Source: Methylobacillus methanolivorans (GTDB lineage: Bacteria > Pseudomonadota > Gammaproteobacteria > Burkholderiales > Methylophilaceae). Taken from it: a stretch of 64,000 bases of DNA. Made by a program: the position numbers and the translations under genes. The stretch's first letter is position 1. Every line of letters begins with the position of its first letter. Below the pieces are notes generated by a model. The model worked only from the letters and a program-made list of their open reading frames with translations, was not told where the DNA came from and made no database searches. This document shows, one piece after another, positions 30,416-37,815 of the stretch. The DNA lies in assembly GCF_020531845.1 (NCBI RefSeq), contig NZ_JAJAVF010000002.1, forward strand, positions 1,521,407 through 1,585,406, given 5' to 3'.

Positions 30416-31774
30416 TTAGTCGATGCTTGGTGACATACGCTTATGGGACTGAATATAGAAACCTCCTATTAGCAATCCCAAAACGGCTGCCACAAGTGAT
30501 CCGGATAGCACACCAAGCTTTGCGGCACTGAGCAGTCCGTCATTCTGGAATGCGAGCATGGATACAAAAATGGACATGGTGAAACCAATCCCGGCGAGTA
30601 CCCCAATCAGGCATACGCCGAACCATGTGACATCTGAGGGCAATCTGCACCATCCCAATCGCACCATCAGCCAGCTCACACTGATCACGCCAATCGGCTT
30701 TCCAAAGATCAAGGCGATGGCGACACCGAACATGACCCACTGTGCCCCATCCTGATCAATACTAGCCTCTTGTAGGCTGACACCGGCATTGGCCAGGGCG
30801 AATAATGGCATGATGCCAAACGCAACCCAGGGGTGAAGTACTGTTTGGATGCGGGTCACCGGCGGCAGCAATTCACGCTGGGCAATACGGAGTCTACGCA
30901 GTGATTGTACCAGTTGCTGATTGCCTGAGGATGCCTCCTTGAGCAACTGGCGATGAACGCGTGAGATCAGTGCGAGAGGCCGCCTGCGAACTCTCGAGGA
31001 AAGTACCGGGGTCATGAGCCCGAGGACGACGCCAGCCAAGCTGGGATGGGCTCCGGTAATGAACAACCCAATCCAGATGATGGCACCAGGCAGTACGTAG
31101 GCATAAGCGGAACCTATGCCCATACGCTGTAGCAGGATGACGCTGGCTATGCCTATGCCAGCGAGAGCGAAACCGCTGTAATCCAGTCCACCCGAATAAA
31201 ACAAGGCAATGATCAAGACGGCGATGATGTCATCAATCACGGCCAGGGCGAGCAAGAATATCCGGACATTGCCGGGAATGGAGCGGCCCAGCAACGCGAG
31301 CACCCCAACGGCAAAGGCAATATCAGTGGCGGTCGGTATGGCCCATCCCTGTTGCCTGGCAGGGTCAGCATTCAAGGCAAGATAAATGAGAGCGGGGATC
31401 GCCACTCCGCCCAATGCCGCGGCAAATGGCAAGGCAGCTTGCTTGAGGCTGCTTAATGCTCCCTCATGGATTTCGCGGCGGATCTCCATGCCAACCACGA
31501 GAAAGAAGAGAGTCATGAGGACATCGTTGATCCAGAAATGCAGCGACTCGGAAAATAGCGCCTGGCCCAACCCAATAGACAGTGGGGTATGCCAGAGGTG
31601 ATGGTAGCTTTCGGCGAATGGAGAGTTTGCCCAGATGAGTGCAATCAAGGCAGCAATAAGTAATACGATACCGCTGACTGCTTCGATATGAAAAAACCGC
31701 TCAACCTTGGCGAAGGCGAACTTGGTCAATAGCTGAGCGCGGGATACCCGGCGGCCAGGGCGTTGCTGATGCAT
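30416..31774 (-). CDS. nhaA: Na+/H+ antiporter NhaA
   Basis: The 452-residue inner-membrane antiporter exports Na+ or Li+ in exchange for protons. About 12 membrane segments are visible. Family hallmarks include [16 protein letters not shown], the unwound-helix region [18 protein letters not shown] and the ion-binding [18 protein letters not shown] with the paired aspartates. The start ATG 31774 follows a highly structured leader that looks like a nhaA-I riboswitch. Hydrophilic extensions at both ends are longer than in E. coli NhaA. It sits in the tRNA-Arg island and adds to the chromosomal Mrp antiporter elsewhere in the window. Confidence 0.95.
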   Translation of the reverse strand: MHQQRPGRRVSRAQLLTKFAFAKVERFFHIEAVSGIVLLIAALIALIWANSPFAESYHHLWHTPLSIGLGQALFSESLHFWINDVLMTLFFLVVGMEIRREIHEGALSSLKQAALPFAAALGGVAIPALIYLALNADPARQQGWAIPTATDIAFAVGVLALLGRSIPGNVRIFLLALAVIDDIIAVLIIALFYSGGLDYSGFALAGIGIASVILLQRMGIGSAYAYVLPGAIIWIGLFITGAHPSLAGVVLGLMTPVLSSRVRRRPLALISRVHRQLLKEASSGNQQLVQSLRRLRIAQRELLPPVTRIQTVLHPWVAFGIMPLFALANAGVSLQEASIDQDGAQWVMFGVAIALIFGKPIGVISVSWLMVRLGWCRLPSDVTWFGVCLIGVLAGIGFTMSIFVSMLAFQNDGLLSAAKLGVLSGSLVAAVLGLLIGGFYIQSHKRMSPSID

Positions 31775-31776
31775 AG

Positions 31777-31850
31777 GCGTACAAGCTCCGCGTGGCGGCC
31801 CGACCTAACGCATTAACCTGTCTCGCCGCAGCATGCGGCTAACACCCTTT
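31777..31850 (-). promoter_or_regulatory. Candidate nhaA-I motif (Li-I) riboswitch
   Basis: Directly upstream of nhaA the minus strand reads GGGTGTTAGCCGCATGC, then TGCGGCGAGACAGGTTAATG, CGTTAGGTCGGGCCGCCACG and CGGAGCTTGT. GCCGCA/TGCGGC forms a perfect 6-bp hairpin, CCGC/GCGG forms a second, and the ribosome-binding GGAG lies in that second stem, so translation could be controlled. The pattern, position and order match my memory of the nhaA-I motif, reported as a lithium-sensing riboswitch class upstream of cation transporters. A covariance-model search would settle it. Confidence 0.6.
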
Positions 31851-31914
31851 TTTATTCTACATCCTCAATTCCGTTAGGCAAAATTTGAACACAATGCGGG
31901 TGATTCATCCTTGC

Positions 31915-32934
31915 CTACTGTCGTTGATACCAAGTCTTACTATGATTGATGATGTACACCACGGTCAACATCGCGGGAACTTCAATTAACACGCCAACTA
32001 CTGTGGCCAATGCTGCTCCTGACTTGAAGCCGAATAAACTAATGGCCGTGGCTACTGCCAATTCAAAGAAGTTACTCGCACCAATCAAGGCTGAAGGACC
32101 AGCTATGCTGTGCTGTTCCTCAGCCTTGTAGTTCAGCCAGTATGCAAGACCGCTATTGAAGATTATCTGGATCAGGATAGGAACGGCTAATAGCGCGATC
32201 ACAATTGGCTGCTCAATGATGGCATGTCCCTGAAAACCAAACAGTAAAACTAGCGTCAGCAGCAAAGCGGCTATTGACCAGCTTCCTGTGTGTTGCACAA
32301 TCTGCTCATAACAAGCCTGTCCTTTGGCTAACAATGTTTTGCGCAGCAGTTGGGCAAGCAGCACAGGTATCACAATGTAAAGCACAACAGAGGTTGTGAG
32401 AGTTGCCCAAGGCACGGCGATTGCAGAGATACCTAGCAACAGGCCAACCAGTGGCGCAAATGCAAAGATCATGATGGTGTCGTTCAGGGCTACCTGTGAT
32501 AGGGTAAATAAGGGATCGCCTTGTGTGAGCTTGCTCCAAACAAACACCATCGCAGTGCAAGGAGCGGCAGCTAGCAATATCAGCCCGGCAATGTAGCTGT
32601 CTACCTGCTCAGCAGGCAACAGCTCGGCAAACAAATGCCGGATGAACAACCAAGCAAGGAATGCCATTGAAAATGGCTTGACCAGCCAATTAATAAATAA
32701 CGTGATTCCTATCCCTCTGAGGTGATGACGCACTTGGTCTAGAGCGGAAAAATCTACCTTGGCAAGCATCGGGATGATCATGACCCAGATCAAGAAACCG
32801 ACTGGCAGATTGACCTGCGCGAACTCAAGGCTAGCAATGGTTTGAAATATCTCAGGCCACAACTGGCCAAAGAAAACTCCGATGAAAATGCACAACGCTA
32901 CCCATAGGGTGAGGTAACGTTCAAACGTATTCAT
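31915..32934 (-). CDS. Arsenite efflux transporter, ACR3 family
   Basis: A 339-residue inner-membrane carrier with about ten membrane helices, which exports arsenite. The ACR3 signature AAAPCTAMVFVWSKLTQGDP contains the essential cysteine, and NDTIMIFAFAPLVGLLLG follows. It is the third gene of arsR-arsC-acr3; its ATG overlaps the arsC stop by four bases. The family is distinct from the E. coli ArsB carrier, although both are often labelled arsB. Confidence 0.93.
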   Translation of the reverse strand: MNTFERYLTLWVALCIFIGVFFGQLWPEIFQTIASLEFAQVNLPVGFLIWVMIIPMLAKVDFSALDQVRHHLRGIGITLFINWLVKPFSMAFLAWLFIRHLFAELLPAEQVDSYIAGLILLAAAPCTAMVFVWSKLTQGDPLFTLSQVALNDTIMIFAFAPLVGLLLGISAIAVPWATLTTSVVLYIVIPVLLAQLLRKTLLAKGQACYEQIVQHTGSWSIAALLLTLVLLFGFQGHAIIEQPIVIALLAVPILIQIIFNSGLAYWLNYKAEEQHSIAGPSALIGASNFFELAVATAISLFGFKSGAALATVVGVLIEVPAMLTVVYIINHSKTWYQRQ

Positions 32935-33419
32935 TTGATGCCATCCAGTTCGCGCTTGATACTAGGGATGTCCATTGACTCCAAAGGCAGGCGAATAAAA
33001 CGTTCAACGCATCCCTGGATCTGGCTGCGGATCTGGGCAAAGGCAGCACGTTTATCCTCATTGCTACCTTCAGCTGCGGCAGGATCTTCAAATCCCCAAT
33101 GCCCTGATATCGGCGAACCAGGCCAGATGGGGCAAACCTCGCCAGCGGCGTTATCGCAGACAGTGATGACGATATCCATCTTAGGTGCATTAGCTTGGGT
33201 AAACTCATCCCAACTCTTGCTACGCAACACCTCAGTGGGGTAACCAAGGTCAGCCACCTGCTCAATGGCGAAGGGATTTACTTTGCCAGTAGGATTGCTA
33301 CCAGCGCTAAAGGCCTTGAATCTACCCTGGCCCAGCGTATTGAATAAGGCCTCAGCCATGATGCTTCTTGCGGAGTTACCTGTACAAAGGATAAGTACAT
33401 TGAAGGTTTTGGTGATCAT
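32931..33419 (-). CDS. arsC: Arsenate reductase, low-molecular-weight phosphatase type
   Basis: The 162-residue enzyme reduces arsenate to arsenite for export. The P-loop LCTGNSARS has the nucleophile Cys12 and Arg18. Two further cysteines, Cys88 and Cys95 (VCDNAAGEVCP), are spaced by seven as in the thioredoxin-coupled pI258 type enzyme. The SAGSNPTGKVNPFAIEQV segment is also typical. It overlaps arsR and acr3 by four bases each. Confidence 0.94.
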   Translation of the reverse strand: MITKTFNVLILCTGNSARSIMAEALFNTLGQGRFKAFSAGSNPTGKVNPFAIEQVADLGYPTEVLRSKSWDEFTQANAPKMDIVITVCDNAAGEVCPIWPGSPISGHWGFEDPAAAEGSNEDKRAAFAQIRSQIQGCVERFIRLPLESMDIPSIKRELDGIK

Positions 33420-33748
33420 TTAATAGGCTCTGAGATAGGTTGAAATTGAACTGGCATGCAAGGTGCACCACCACAACAATTCTCAGTGAGGTATGCCAGG
33501 ACATTGTTCATCTGTATGTAATTTGCTGAGTAGATGACAAACCTGCCTTTATGACGAGAAGTCACTAATTGCGCATGACTTAGTTCTTTAAGGTGAAAAG
33601 AGAGAGAGGAAGGTGACACATCAAGGGTTTCACTGATTCTGCCAGCGTGCAGCCCATCAGGCCCCGCCTGAACAAGGAGTCGATAAATTGCGAGGCGTGA
33701 TTCCTGTGCCAAGGCAGATAATGCAGTAACGATAGTTTTCATTTCCAT
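33416..33748 (-). CDS. arsR: Arsenic-responsive repressor ArsR
   Basis: A 110-residue winged-helix repressor that leaves DNA when arsenite binds. The recognition helix region is VSPSSLSFHLKELSHAQLV. The classic CVC pair within the DNA-binding helix is absent; instead Cys91, Cys92 and Cys97 cluster near the C-terminus (ENCCGGAPC), as in the Acidithiobacillus ferrooxidans type. ATG 33748 or ATG 33742 could be the start. An inverted repeat overlaps the start region and is a likely operator. Confidence 0.93.
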   Translation of the reverse strand: MEMKTIVTALSALAQESRLAIYRLLVQAGPDGLHAGRISETLDVSPSSLSFHLKELSHAQLVTSRHKGRFVIYSANYIQMNNVLAYLTENCCGGAPCMPVQFQPISEPIK

Positions 33749-33776
33749 ATTTTTATATTATTTGAAATATAGAAAT
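33741..33776. promoter_or_regulatory. Candidate ArsR operator
   Basis: ATTTCCATATT (33741-33751) and AATATAGAAAT (33766-33776) are inverted copies with one mismatch, separated by 14 bp. The pair overlaps the arsR start and the AT-rich promoter region, where autorepression is expected. Confidence 0.5.
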
Positions 33777-34002
33777 AATTCAATAAAACTGCTTATTAAT
33801 GTCTTTTACCAGAAGCTATAAAAGAAACACCCGTAACTGTCAAAGAGGAACTTATGCATGTCCCACCTCAATGCCAAATCCTAATATTTTGCTGCCTGTC
33901 TCTGCAATGATCGAAAATGCGGAACTGATACAAGCTGTACACAAAACCATCGATCAATTCAGAACTCCAAGGTGAAACGTTCACCATCTTGACGATAGAA
34001 AG
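33777..34002. other. Intergenic stretch upstream of arsR
   Basis: This AT-rich gap holds no supported gene. A 34-codon open frame (33871-33975, plus strand) and an 18-codon one at 33854, the latter with an AGAGGA before it, are present but match nothing I know. It presumably contains the arsR promoter on the minus strand. Confidence 0.4.
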
Positions 34003-34036
34003 AAGGCCTATACCATCATGACATAGGCCTTTATTT
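34003..34036. terminator. Bidirectional terminator-like hairpin
   Basis: AAGGCCTAT and ATAGGCCTT form a perfect stem around a 12-base loop, with T-rich sequence on the plus side. On the minus strand it directly follows the CigR/RcnB-like gene. Confidence 0.65.
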
Positions 34037-34561
34037 TTACATGCTTCCCAAGTCTTCTATGGCATCAATCACCATGCCAGTGCCAATGGCGATCATGAGA
34101 ATATCAGCTGCCACTCTGACGTATTTATAGCCGCGAGGTGGTGGGTCTAGTCGAGCAATGATTACTGGCGGTAGATCGTAATAGATAATATCGCGAGGTA
34201 ATGGGTAGCCTCGACGCCATTTCTTGGCTTGTCCTGGAGGCATGCAGCCGTTGTTCTTTTTCGCTAGTCCAGGAGGGCAGTGGCCGGCCTGGTATTGATC
34301 GCGGTAGTAATCCTGGATGATGACGCGCTGGTTGCTTGAAAAATGGATGTCAATATCAATGTTGCCACCATTTCTGCGATCATCATAAGCGTGGCGGTCA
34401 GATCCACCACCACCGTGCTGTTGCTTTTTCACTTGCCCTGGAGGGCCACCATTGCCATTCCCTTTTCCATGGGGCGGGTCTGCTAGTAAAGGACCGCTCA
34501 AACTCAGGGTGATGCAGAAGGCTGGAATAGTCAGCAATATCTGTTTAACTTTTGCGTTCAT
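34037..34561 (-). CDS. CigR/RcnB-like exported protein
   Basis: The 174-residue protein has a signal peptide ending near LLADPP and a low-complexity Gly/Pro/Lys-rich region with repeated PPGxAKK units (GPPGQVKK, CPPGLAKKN, MPPGQAKKW). The C-terminal part (YYDLPPVIIARLDPPPRGYKYVRV, then a hydrophobic AADILMIAIGTGMVIDAI) matches the RcnB/CigR family of periplasmic proteins. RcnB acts in nickel/cobalt homeostasis and CigR in virulence control, so no precise role can be assigned. ATG 34561 has GGAGAGAG upstream; ATG 34573 is less likely. Confidence 0.7.
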   Translation of the reverse strand: MNAKVKQILLTIPAFCITLSLSGPLLADPPHGKGNGNGGPPGQVKKQQHGGGGSDRHAYDDRRNGGNIDIDIHFSSNQRVIIQDYYRDQYQAGHCPPGLAKKNNGCMPPGQAKKWRRGYPLPRDIIYYDLPPVIIARLDPPPRGYKYVRVAADILMIAIGTGMVIDAIEDLGSM

Positions 34562-34759
34562 GGCTCTCTCCATAGTTGTGAAGATATAAGTTTTATTATG
34601 ATGGGTTCGTTGCAGTGTTGAGACTGAGTATTATTTGTTATTACAATAAAATCAGTTGGTTACATTAGCTCGAACGGCCTATTGTAACTAATCTTGGACG
34701 AGAGATAATCCACCCCATAACAACAAATAATTAAAAAATTCTTAACTATGGAGTTAAAC

Positions 34760-35338
34760 ATGTTGAAAAAGACAATGACTGCTATTGCCTTGGTTGCAGC
34801 AATGGCTTCAGGTGTTTCTGCGCAAGCAGCGACAAATGACAACTACGGCACTTTGCTATCGGGGGACTTCACTCCGGCTAGTAGTTTTGCTACTTTGAGC
34901 TATAACAATATTGGCAATGTTTACTATTTCACCCTGACTGCCAATGATCTGAATGCCTTGTTTACTAATAAAGCATTTATCGGCTCTATTGCAGTGGATG
35001 CAGATGCGAAAGCGACTGTATCGAGTGTATTAGGTGATTCTCCTGTTAGCTATAAAAATGGTGGTGGTCCTGGTGGTATTTATGATTTCCGCTTTGATTT
35101 ATTCCAAGGTCAAGATCGTTTAACCGCGAACGAGAGTGTTAGCTGGACAGCAACTTTTAATGGCCCCGTTGAGCTAAACTCCAAATCGTTTGCACTTCAC
35201 GTGCAAGGTTTGACTGATGCTCAAGGTGGCAGTGCTTGGTACACCGTCAGTGCTGTACCTGAGGCGGATACATACGCTATGTTGGCATTAGGCTTGGGTG
35301 TTCTAGGCTTTGCATCTCGCCGTAGGAAAGTGCAGTAA
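34760..35338 (+). CDS. PEP-CTERM sorting domain protein
   Basis: The 192-residue exported protein has a signal peptide ending in SAQAA and a C-terminal sorting signal: VPEADTYAML, a hydrophobic helix (ALGLGVLGFA) and SRRRK. Exosortase/EpsH systems recognise and process such tails; no exosortase gene is in this window. The central domain (about 30-160) is not recognised. ATG 34760 is preceded by GGAG. It is cargo of the tRNA-Arg island, with codon use visibly richer in A/T than the housekeeping genes around the island. Confidence 0.85.
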   Translation: MLKKTMTAIALVAAMASGVSAQAATNDNYGTLLSGDFTPASSFATLSYNNIGNVYYFTLTANDLNALFTNKAFIGSIAVDADAKATVSSVLGDSPVSYKNGGGPGGIYDFRFDLFQGQDRLTANESVSWTATFNGPVELNSKSFALHVQGLTDAQGGSAWYTVSAVPEADTYAMLALGLGVLGFASRRRKVQ

Positions 35339-35353
35339 GCGAGAAGTAAAACG

Positions 35354-35380
35354 AAAGGCCTCCTTATGAGGCCTTTTTAT
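35354..35380 (+). terminator. Terminator after the PEP-CTERM gene
   Basis: AAAGGCCTC and GAGGCCTTT form a perfect stem with loop CTTAT, followed by TTTAT. Confidence 0.85.
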
Positions 35381-35429
35381 CTTTGTAGCGTGACAATCAA
35401 GTATTTGACAGAAACATTCCCTAAAAACT

Positions 35430-36218
35430 TTAGAACCCGATTGAGTATCCAATAAATCCTAGCGGTTGTGTTCTGGTTTCAACGATGGGGCTATTGGCTT
35501 GCTCGTTGCCTAAGCGGTTGGCAATCAGGCCAAAGAATAACGCTTGGTTTTCTTTTATGCTGTAAATGCCATTGACCCCGATTTGATATTGCGTGCCAGC
35601 ACCTGCTTCATAAGCTGAGCGTCCCTGCCTTGCTTCGTCGGCATCTACGCCAAAGTAATAGTCATTGAATTTCTTGTTGTTCCATTGCACGCCGATCAGG
35701 CCATTGATGCGGAATTGACTAGAGCGGTACAGACTTCGAATAAATTGGAGCTGTACGTTTTGGCCGTTGCTTGCGTTTCCAGCGTCAAAACCCCATTGGG
35801 CGTTTACAGTGCCGTAATCGGTTTGCCAACGGAGGACTGGGCCAACATCTACCGAGAAGTCCCGGTCATGCATGCCTTTGGTGCGGCTGCTGTCGTCAGC
35901 ATCCCAGCCAAACCTTGCATCTGCAGATAGTCCAAATCTTAGCCTTTTATCGTCGGAGTCCAAGAGCCAAACGCCAGCTTGCAGGCCATTGATATAAAAT
36001 CGGTCACCGTAGTTGGCATTGATGACAGGCAGTACTAGTGTACGAAAGTCTTTGGAGCCTGATGTTTTGGGGATCATGCCAACGCCAATACCATACATGT
36101 TCTTTTGCCTCGGCATAGATGTTTCAGTCTGCCTGTCGATCTTAGTTTCCTCTGCCCAAGCATAGCTGGTTAGGAGGCATACGGCGGAAAAACTAAGTGC
36201 GCGTTTGATTTGTGCCAT
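35430..36218 (-). CDS. MipA/OmpV family outer-membrane protein
   Basis: The 262-residue protein has a signal peptide ending near SYAWAEE and a beta-barrel with alternating hydrophobic strands ending in phenylalanine (GYSIGF). Features such as YGIGVGMIPKTSGS, LPVINANYGDRFYINGLQAGVWL and the YEAGAGTQYQIGVNGIYSI segment fit MipA/OmpV, whose members are scaffold or channel proteins of the outer membrane. It is the last gene before the right-hand end of the island. Role unassigned. Confidence 0.85.
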   Translation of the reverse strand: MAQIKRALSFSAVCLLTSYAWAEETKIDRQTETSMPRQKNMYGIGVGMIPKTSGSKDFRTLVLPVINANYGDRFYINGLQAGVWLLDSDDKRLRFGLSADARFGWDADDSSRTKGMHDRDFSVDVGPVLRWQTDYGTVNAQWGFDAGNASNGQNVQLQFIRSLYRSSQFRINGLIGVQWNNKKFNDYYFGVDADEARQGRSAYEAGAGTQYQIGVNGIYSIKENQALFFGLIANRLGNEQANSPIVETRTQPLGFIGYSIGF

Positions 36219-36314
36219 TGTTATCCTATTACGTTAATTGAGTCAGATTGCTTCAATCCCAGTAGTTTAAGCCAGATATATTAAAGCTTTAGAACTGAAT
36301 TGGCCCCTACTATC

Positions 36315-36395
36315 CTAGACAGTCGCCAGCCCCTCGAAATAACGCTTTTCATACTCTAATGGCGATAAGCCATTATTGAAACTGTGCCGACGCCT
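36315..36395 (-). pseudogene. IS3-family transposase C-terminal fragment
   Basis: On the minus strand an open frame reads RRRHSFNNGLSPLEYEKRYF and then EGLATV before a TAG stop. The HS...LSPLEYE block is the typical end of IS3-family OrfB proteins of another subgroup than the fragment at 29967. Only 26 codons remain and no start is present. The next 200 bp toward the island end contain an open frame on the minus strand (36373-36591) with no recognisable similarity. Confidence 0.75.
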
Positions 36396-36604
36396 GAGAT
36401 AGTGAAACTAAAGATATATCCCCGAAGTTCTGGATAGGGAAAATTCTTATACCTTGGTTCTTGGTCTCAATGTACCCACTAATGAATTTAATCTGCGCGA
36501 ATTTTGCGCGACTTTCTGCACTCCAATAGGCTTTTATAGGCTGTTTGATTGCAACGAACGCCCCTAACCCATTGATTAATATACGCGCCACTCCAGCCCC
36601 AGAA

Positions 36605-36651
36605 GGCTACGAACCAAGGGGTCAGGAGTTCGAATCTCTTCGGGCGCACCA
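36605..36651 (+). repeat. Attachment repeat, distal side (attR-like tRNA-Arg 3' end)
   Basis: A 47-bp perfect copy of 29683-29729: anticodon-loop side, T-arm GGAGTTCGAATCTC, acceptor strand and CCA. The 5' part of a tRNA is absent, so it cannot yield a tRNA. Confidence 0.9.
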
Positions 36652-36658
36652 TATTTTC

Positions 36659-36686
36659 AAAGGGTTAGCTTAGGCTAACCCTTTTT
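36659..36686 (+). terminator. Ancestral tRNA-Arg terminator
   Basis: AAGGGTTAGC/GCTAACCCTT perfect stem with TTAG loop and T run. It is the near-twin of the hairpin at 29737 and probably the terminator that originally followed the tRNA. Confidence 0.75.
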
Positions 36687-37110
36687 ATTTATTGTTCCAT
36701 TGATACATTCGCAATCTGATCATCAGCAATAGCAAAATTTAATATAGAAGGCTTATGGCTAGTGTTTCTATATTATTCACCTCACTCTGGGTTTTGATAC
36801 CCTGTTTTTGCATTTTCAATAAGTCCACTCGTCCCTCACGCTGAGACAGTAGCCTTGAATCCCCCATCAATGCTGCTCACCGATTCATTCCCGCTTTTCC
36901 ATGCAGGCTTGCAGTATTCATCTACAATTTTTGCAGGGTTAGTCTGTATTAAACGGTATCACAGTAACTATCAAGAATAAGACTGCCTCTTACTTTCCAC
37001 CCCACCCCTTGTCCTTAATTCCAGTTCTGGTGCGGCTTTTCTGCGGGGGATGCATTGCCAACCTAAGCTATTTCCATCGCTTTACTATAAGCAACTGTGT
37101 GTTCGTTCAG
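36687..37110. other. Non-coding region upstream of the sigma-54 operon
   Basis: About 420 bp without a supported gene on either strand. It includes a near-palindrome TGCAGGCTTGCA (36902-36913) at a distance where an enhancer-binding activator of a sigma-54 promoter might bind, but a single site is weak evidence. Confidence 0.35.
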
Positions 37111-37111
37111 G

Positions 37112-37128
37112 TTGGCACATCACTTGCC
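37112..37128 (+). promoter_or_regulatory. Sigma-54 (RpoN) promoter of the hemolysin-like/ligase operon
   Basis: TTGGCAC-ATCAC-TTGCC matches the sigma-54 consensus TGGCACG-N4-TTGC with the GG (37114-37115) and GC (37126-37127) exactly ten bases apart. Transcription would start near 37139, leaving a leader of about 30 bases that contains the ribosome-binding AAGGACGAG before the ATG at 37168. A sigma-54 promoter requires an ATP-driven enhancer-binding protein; no such gene is in the window. Confidence 0.75.
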
Positions 37129-37167
37129 ATTTATTAAGCATACGATGACTCACCAAGGACGAGCGAC

Positions 37168-37815
37168 ATGCTGCACCCTCGATACCAAGCAGATACAACG
37201 CTGCCTATAGCTCAGACGCGACATAAAGCGGCTGAGCAGGCTGACATCTCTCTTCATTGTCCTGAGGAAATTGCTGTATCACTACATGATAGGCAATCAC
37301 CTTTCCGCCAGCGATTGGAGGATTTTATCCGTGAGAAATACTGGTCTATTCATGCCGCCAAGATTACGCATTTCATGCCAACAATCATGAGCCTGAATAA
37401 CCGCAAGGGCGAGCTATTAGCCACTTGCGGTCTGCGTCGCGCTAATGAGGAAGACTTATTTCTTGAACATTATTTGGATGTTTCAATAGAACAGGCGTTG
37501 CAGGATTCGACAGGGCAAGCAGTAGCACGCGCCTTGATCTTCGAGATCGGTAACTTTGCCGTACGCCGCCACCATGACATCCGCACCTTATTGTCTTGCA
37601 TCAGCCGACACTTACACGAAACTGCCACTGAATGGGCCGTATTCACCGCAACAACAACGCTCTACAACTCACTCCAGAAACTAACCATCCCCATGGTGAC
37701 GCTAGGCGAAGCAAGGCTGGAGAGATTACCACCAGATGCCCGCAATGGGTGGGGCACTTATTACGATTGTGCACCCAAGGTATTAGCTATTGCCAGAAAC
37801 AGGAGCGCATCATGA
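37168..37815 (+). CDS. Thermostable hemolysin family protein (acyltransferase-like)
   Basis: The 215-residue protein matches the T_hemolysin family, named after the Vibrio delta-VPH protein. Recognisable segments are FRQRLEDFIREKYW, FMPTIMSLNNRKGELLATCG, LFLEHYLD and the IFEIGNFAVRR block. From memory, the family groups with GNAT/acyl-homoserine-lactone synthase folds, so it may transfer an acyl group rather than lyse cells; that is inference. It has no signal peptide. It leads a five-gene unit behind a sigma-54 promoter and its stop overlaps the ligase start (ATGA). Confidence 0.8.
   Translation: MLHPRYQADTTLPIAQTRHKAAEQADISLHCPEEIAVSLHDRQSPFRQRLEDFIREKYWSIHAAKITHFMPTIMSLNNRKGELLATCGLRRANEEDLFLEHYLDVSIEQALQDSTGQAVARALIFEIGNFAVRRHHDIRTLLSCISRHLHETATEWAVFTATTTLYNSLQKLTIPMVTLGEARLERLPPDARNGWGTYYDCAPKVLAIARNRSAS

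Larger units (their letters stand above)
29683..36651. mobile_element. Genomic island in tRNA-Arg(ACG), integrase lost
   Basis: The ends are a 47-bp perfect direct repeat: the tRNA-Arg 3' end (29683-29729) and a copy at 36605-36651. An imperfect copy of the downstream terminator also follows both repeats. Inside are a lipoprotein gene, nhaA, arsR-arsC-acr3, a CigR/RcnB-like gene, a PEP-CTERM gene and a MipA/OmpV gene, which are accessory functions, and IS3-family transposase scraps near both ends. No integrase or excisionase gene is recognisable, so the element is probably a fixed relic. The boundary repeats are seen directly; integration by a tyrosine recombinase is inferred from the tRNA target. 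Confidence 0.8.

Noticed and set aside
33871..33975. 34-codon open frame between arsR and the CigR-like gene
   Set aside because: Weak start context and no recognisable similarity; listed only as a note in the intergenic entry.
36373..36591. 72-codon open frame on the minus strand at the distal end of the island
   Set aside because: It overlaps the IS3 remnant in another frame, has no clear ribosome-binding site and resembles nothing I know.
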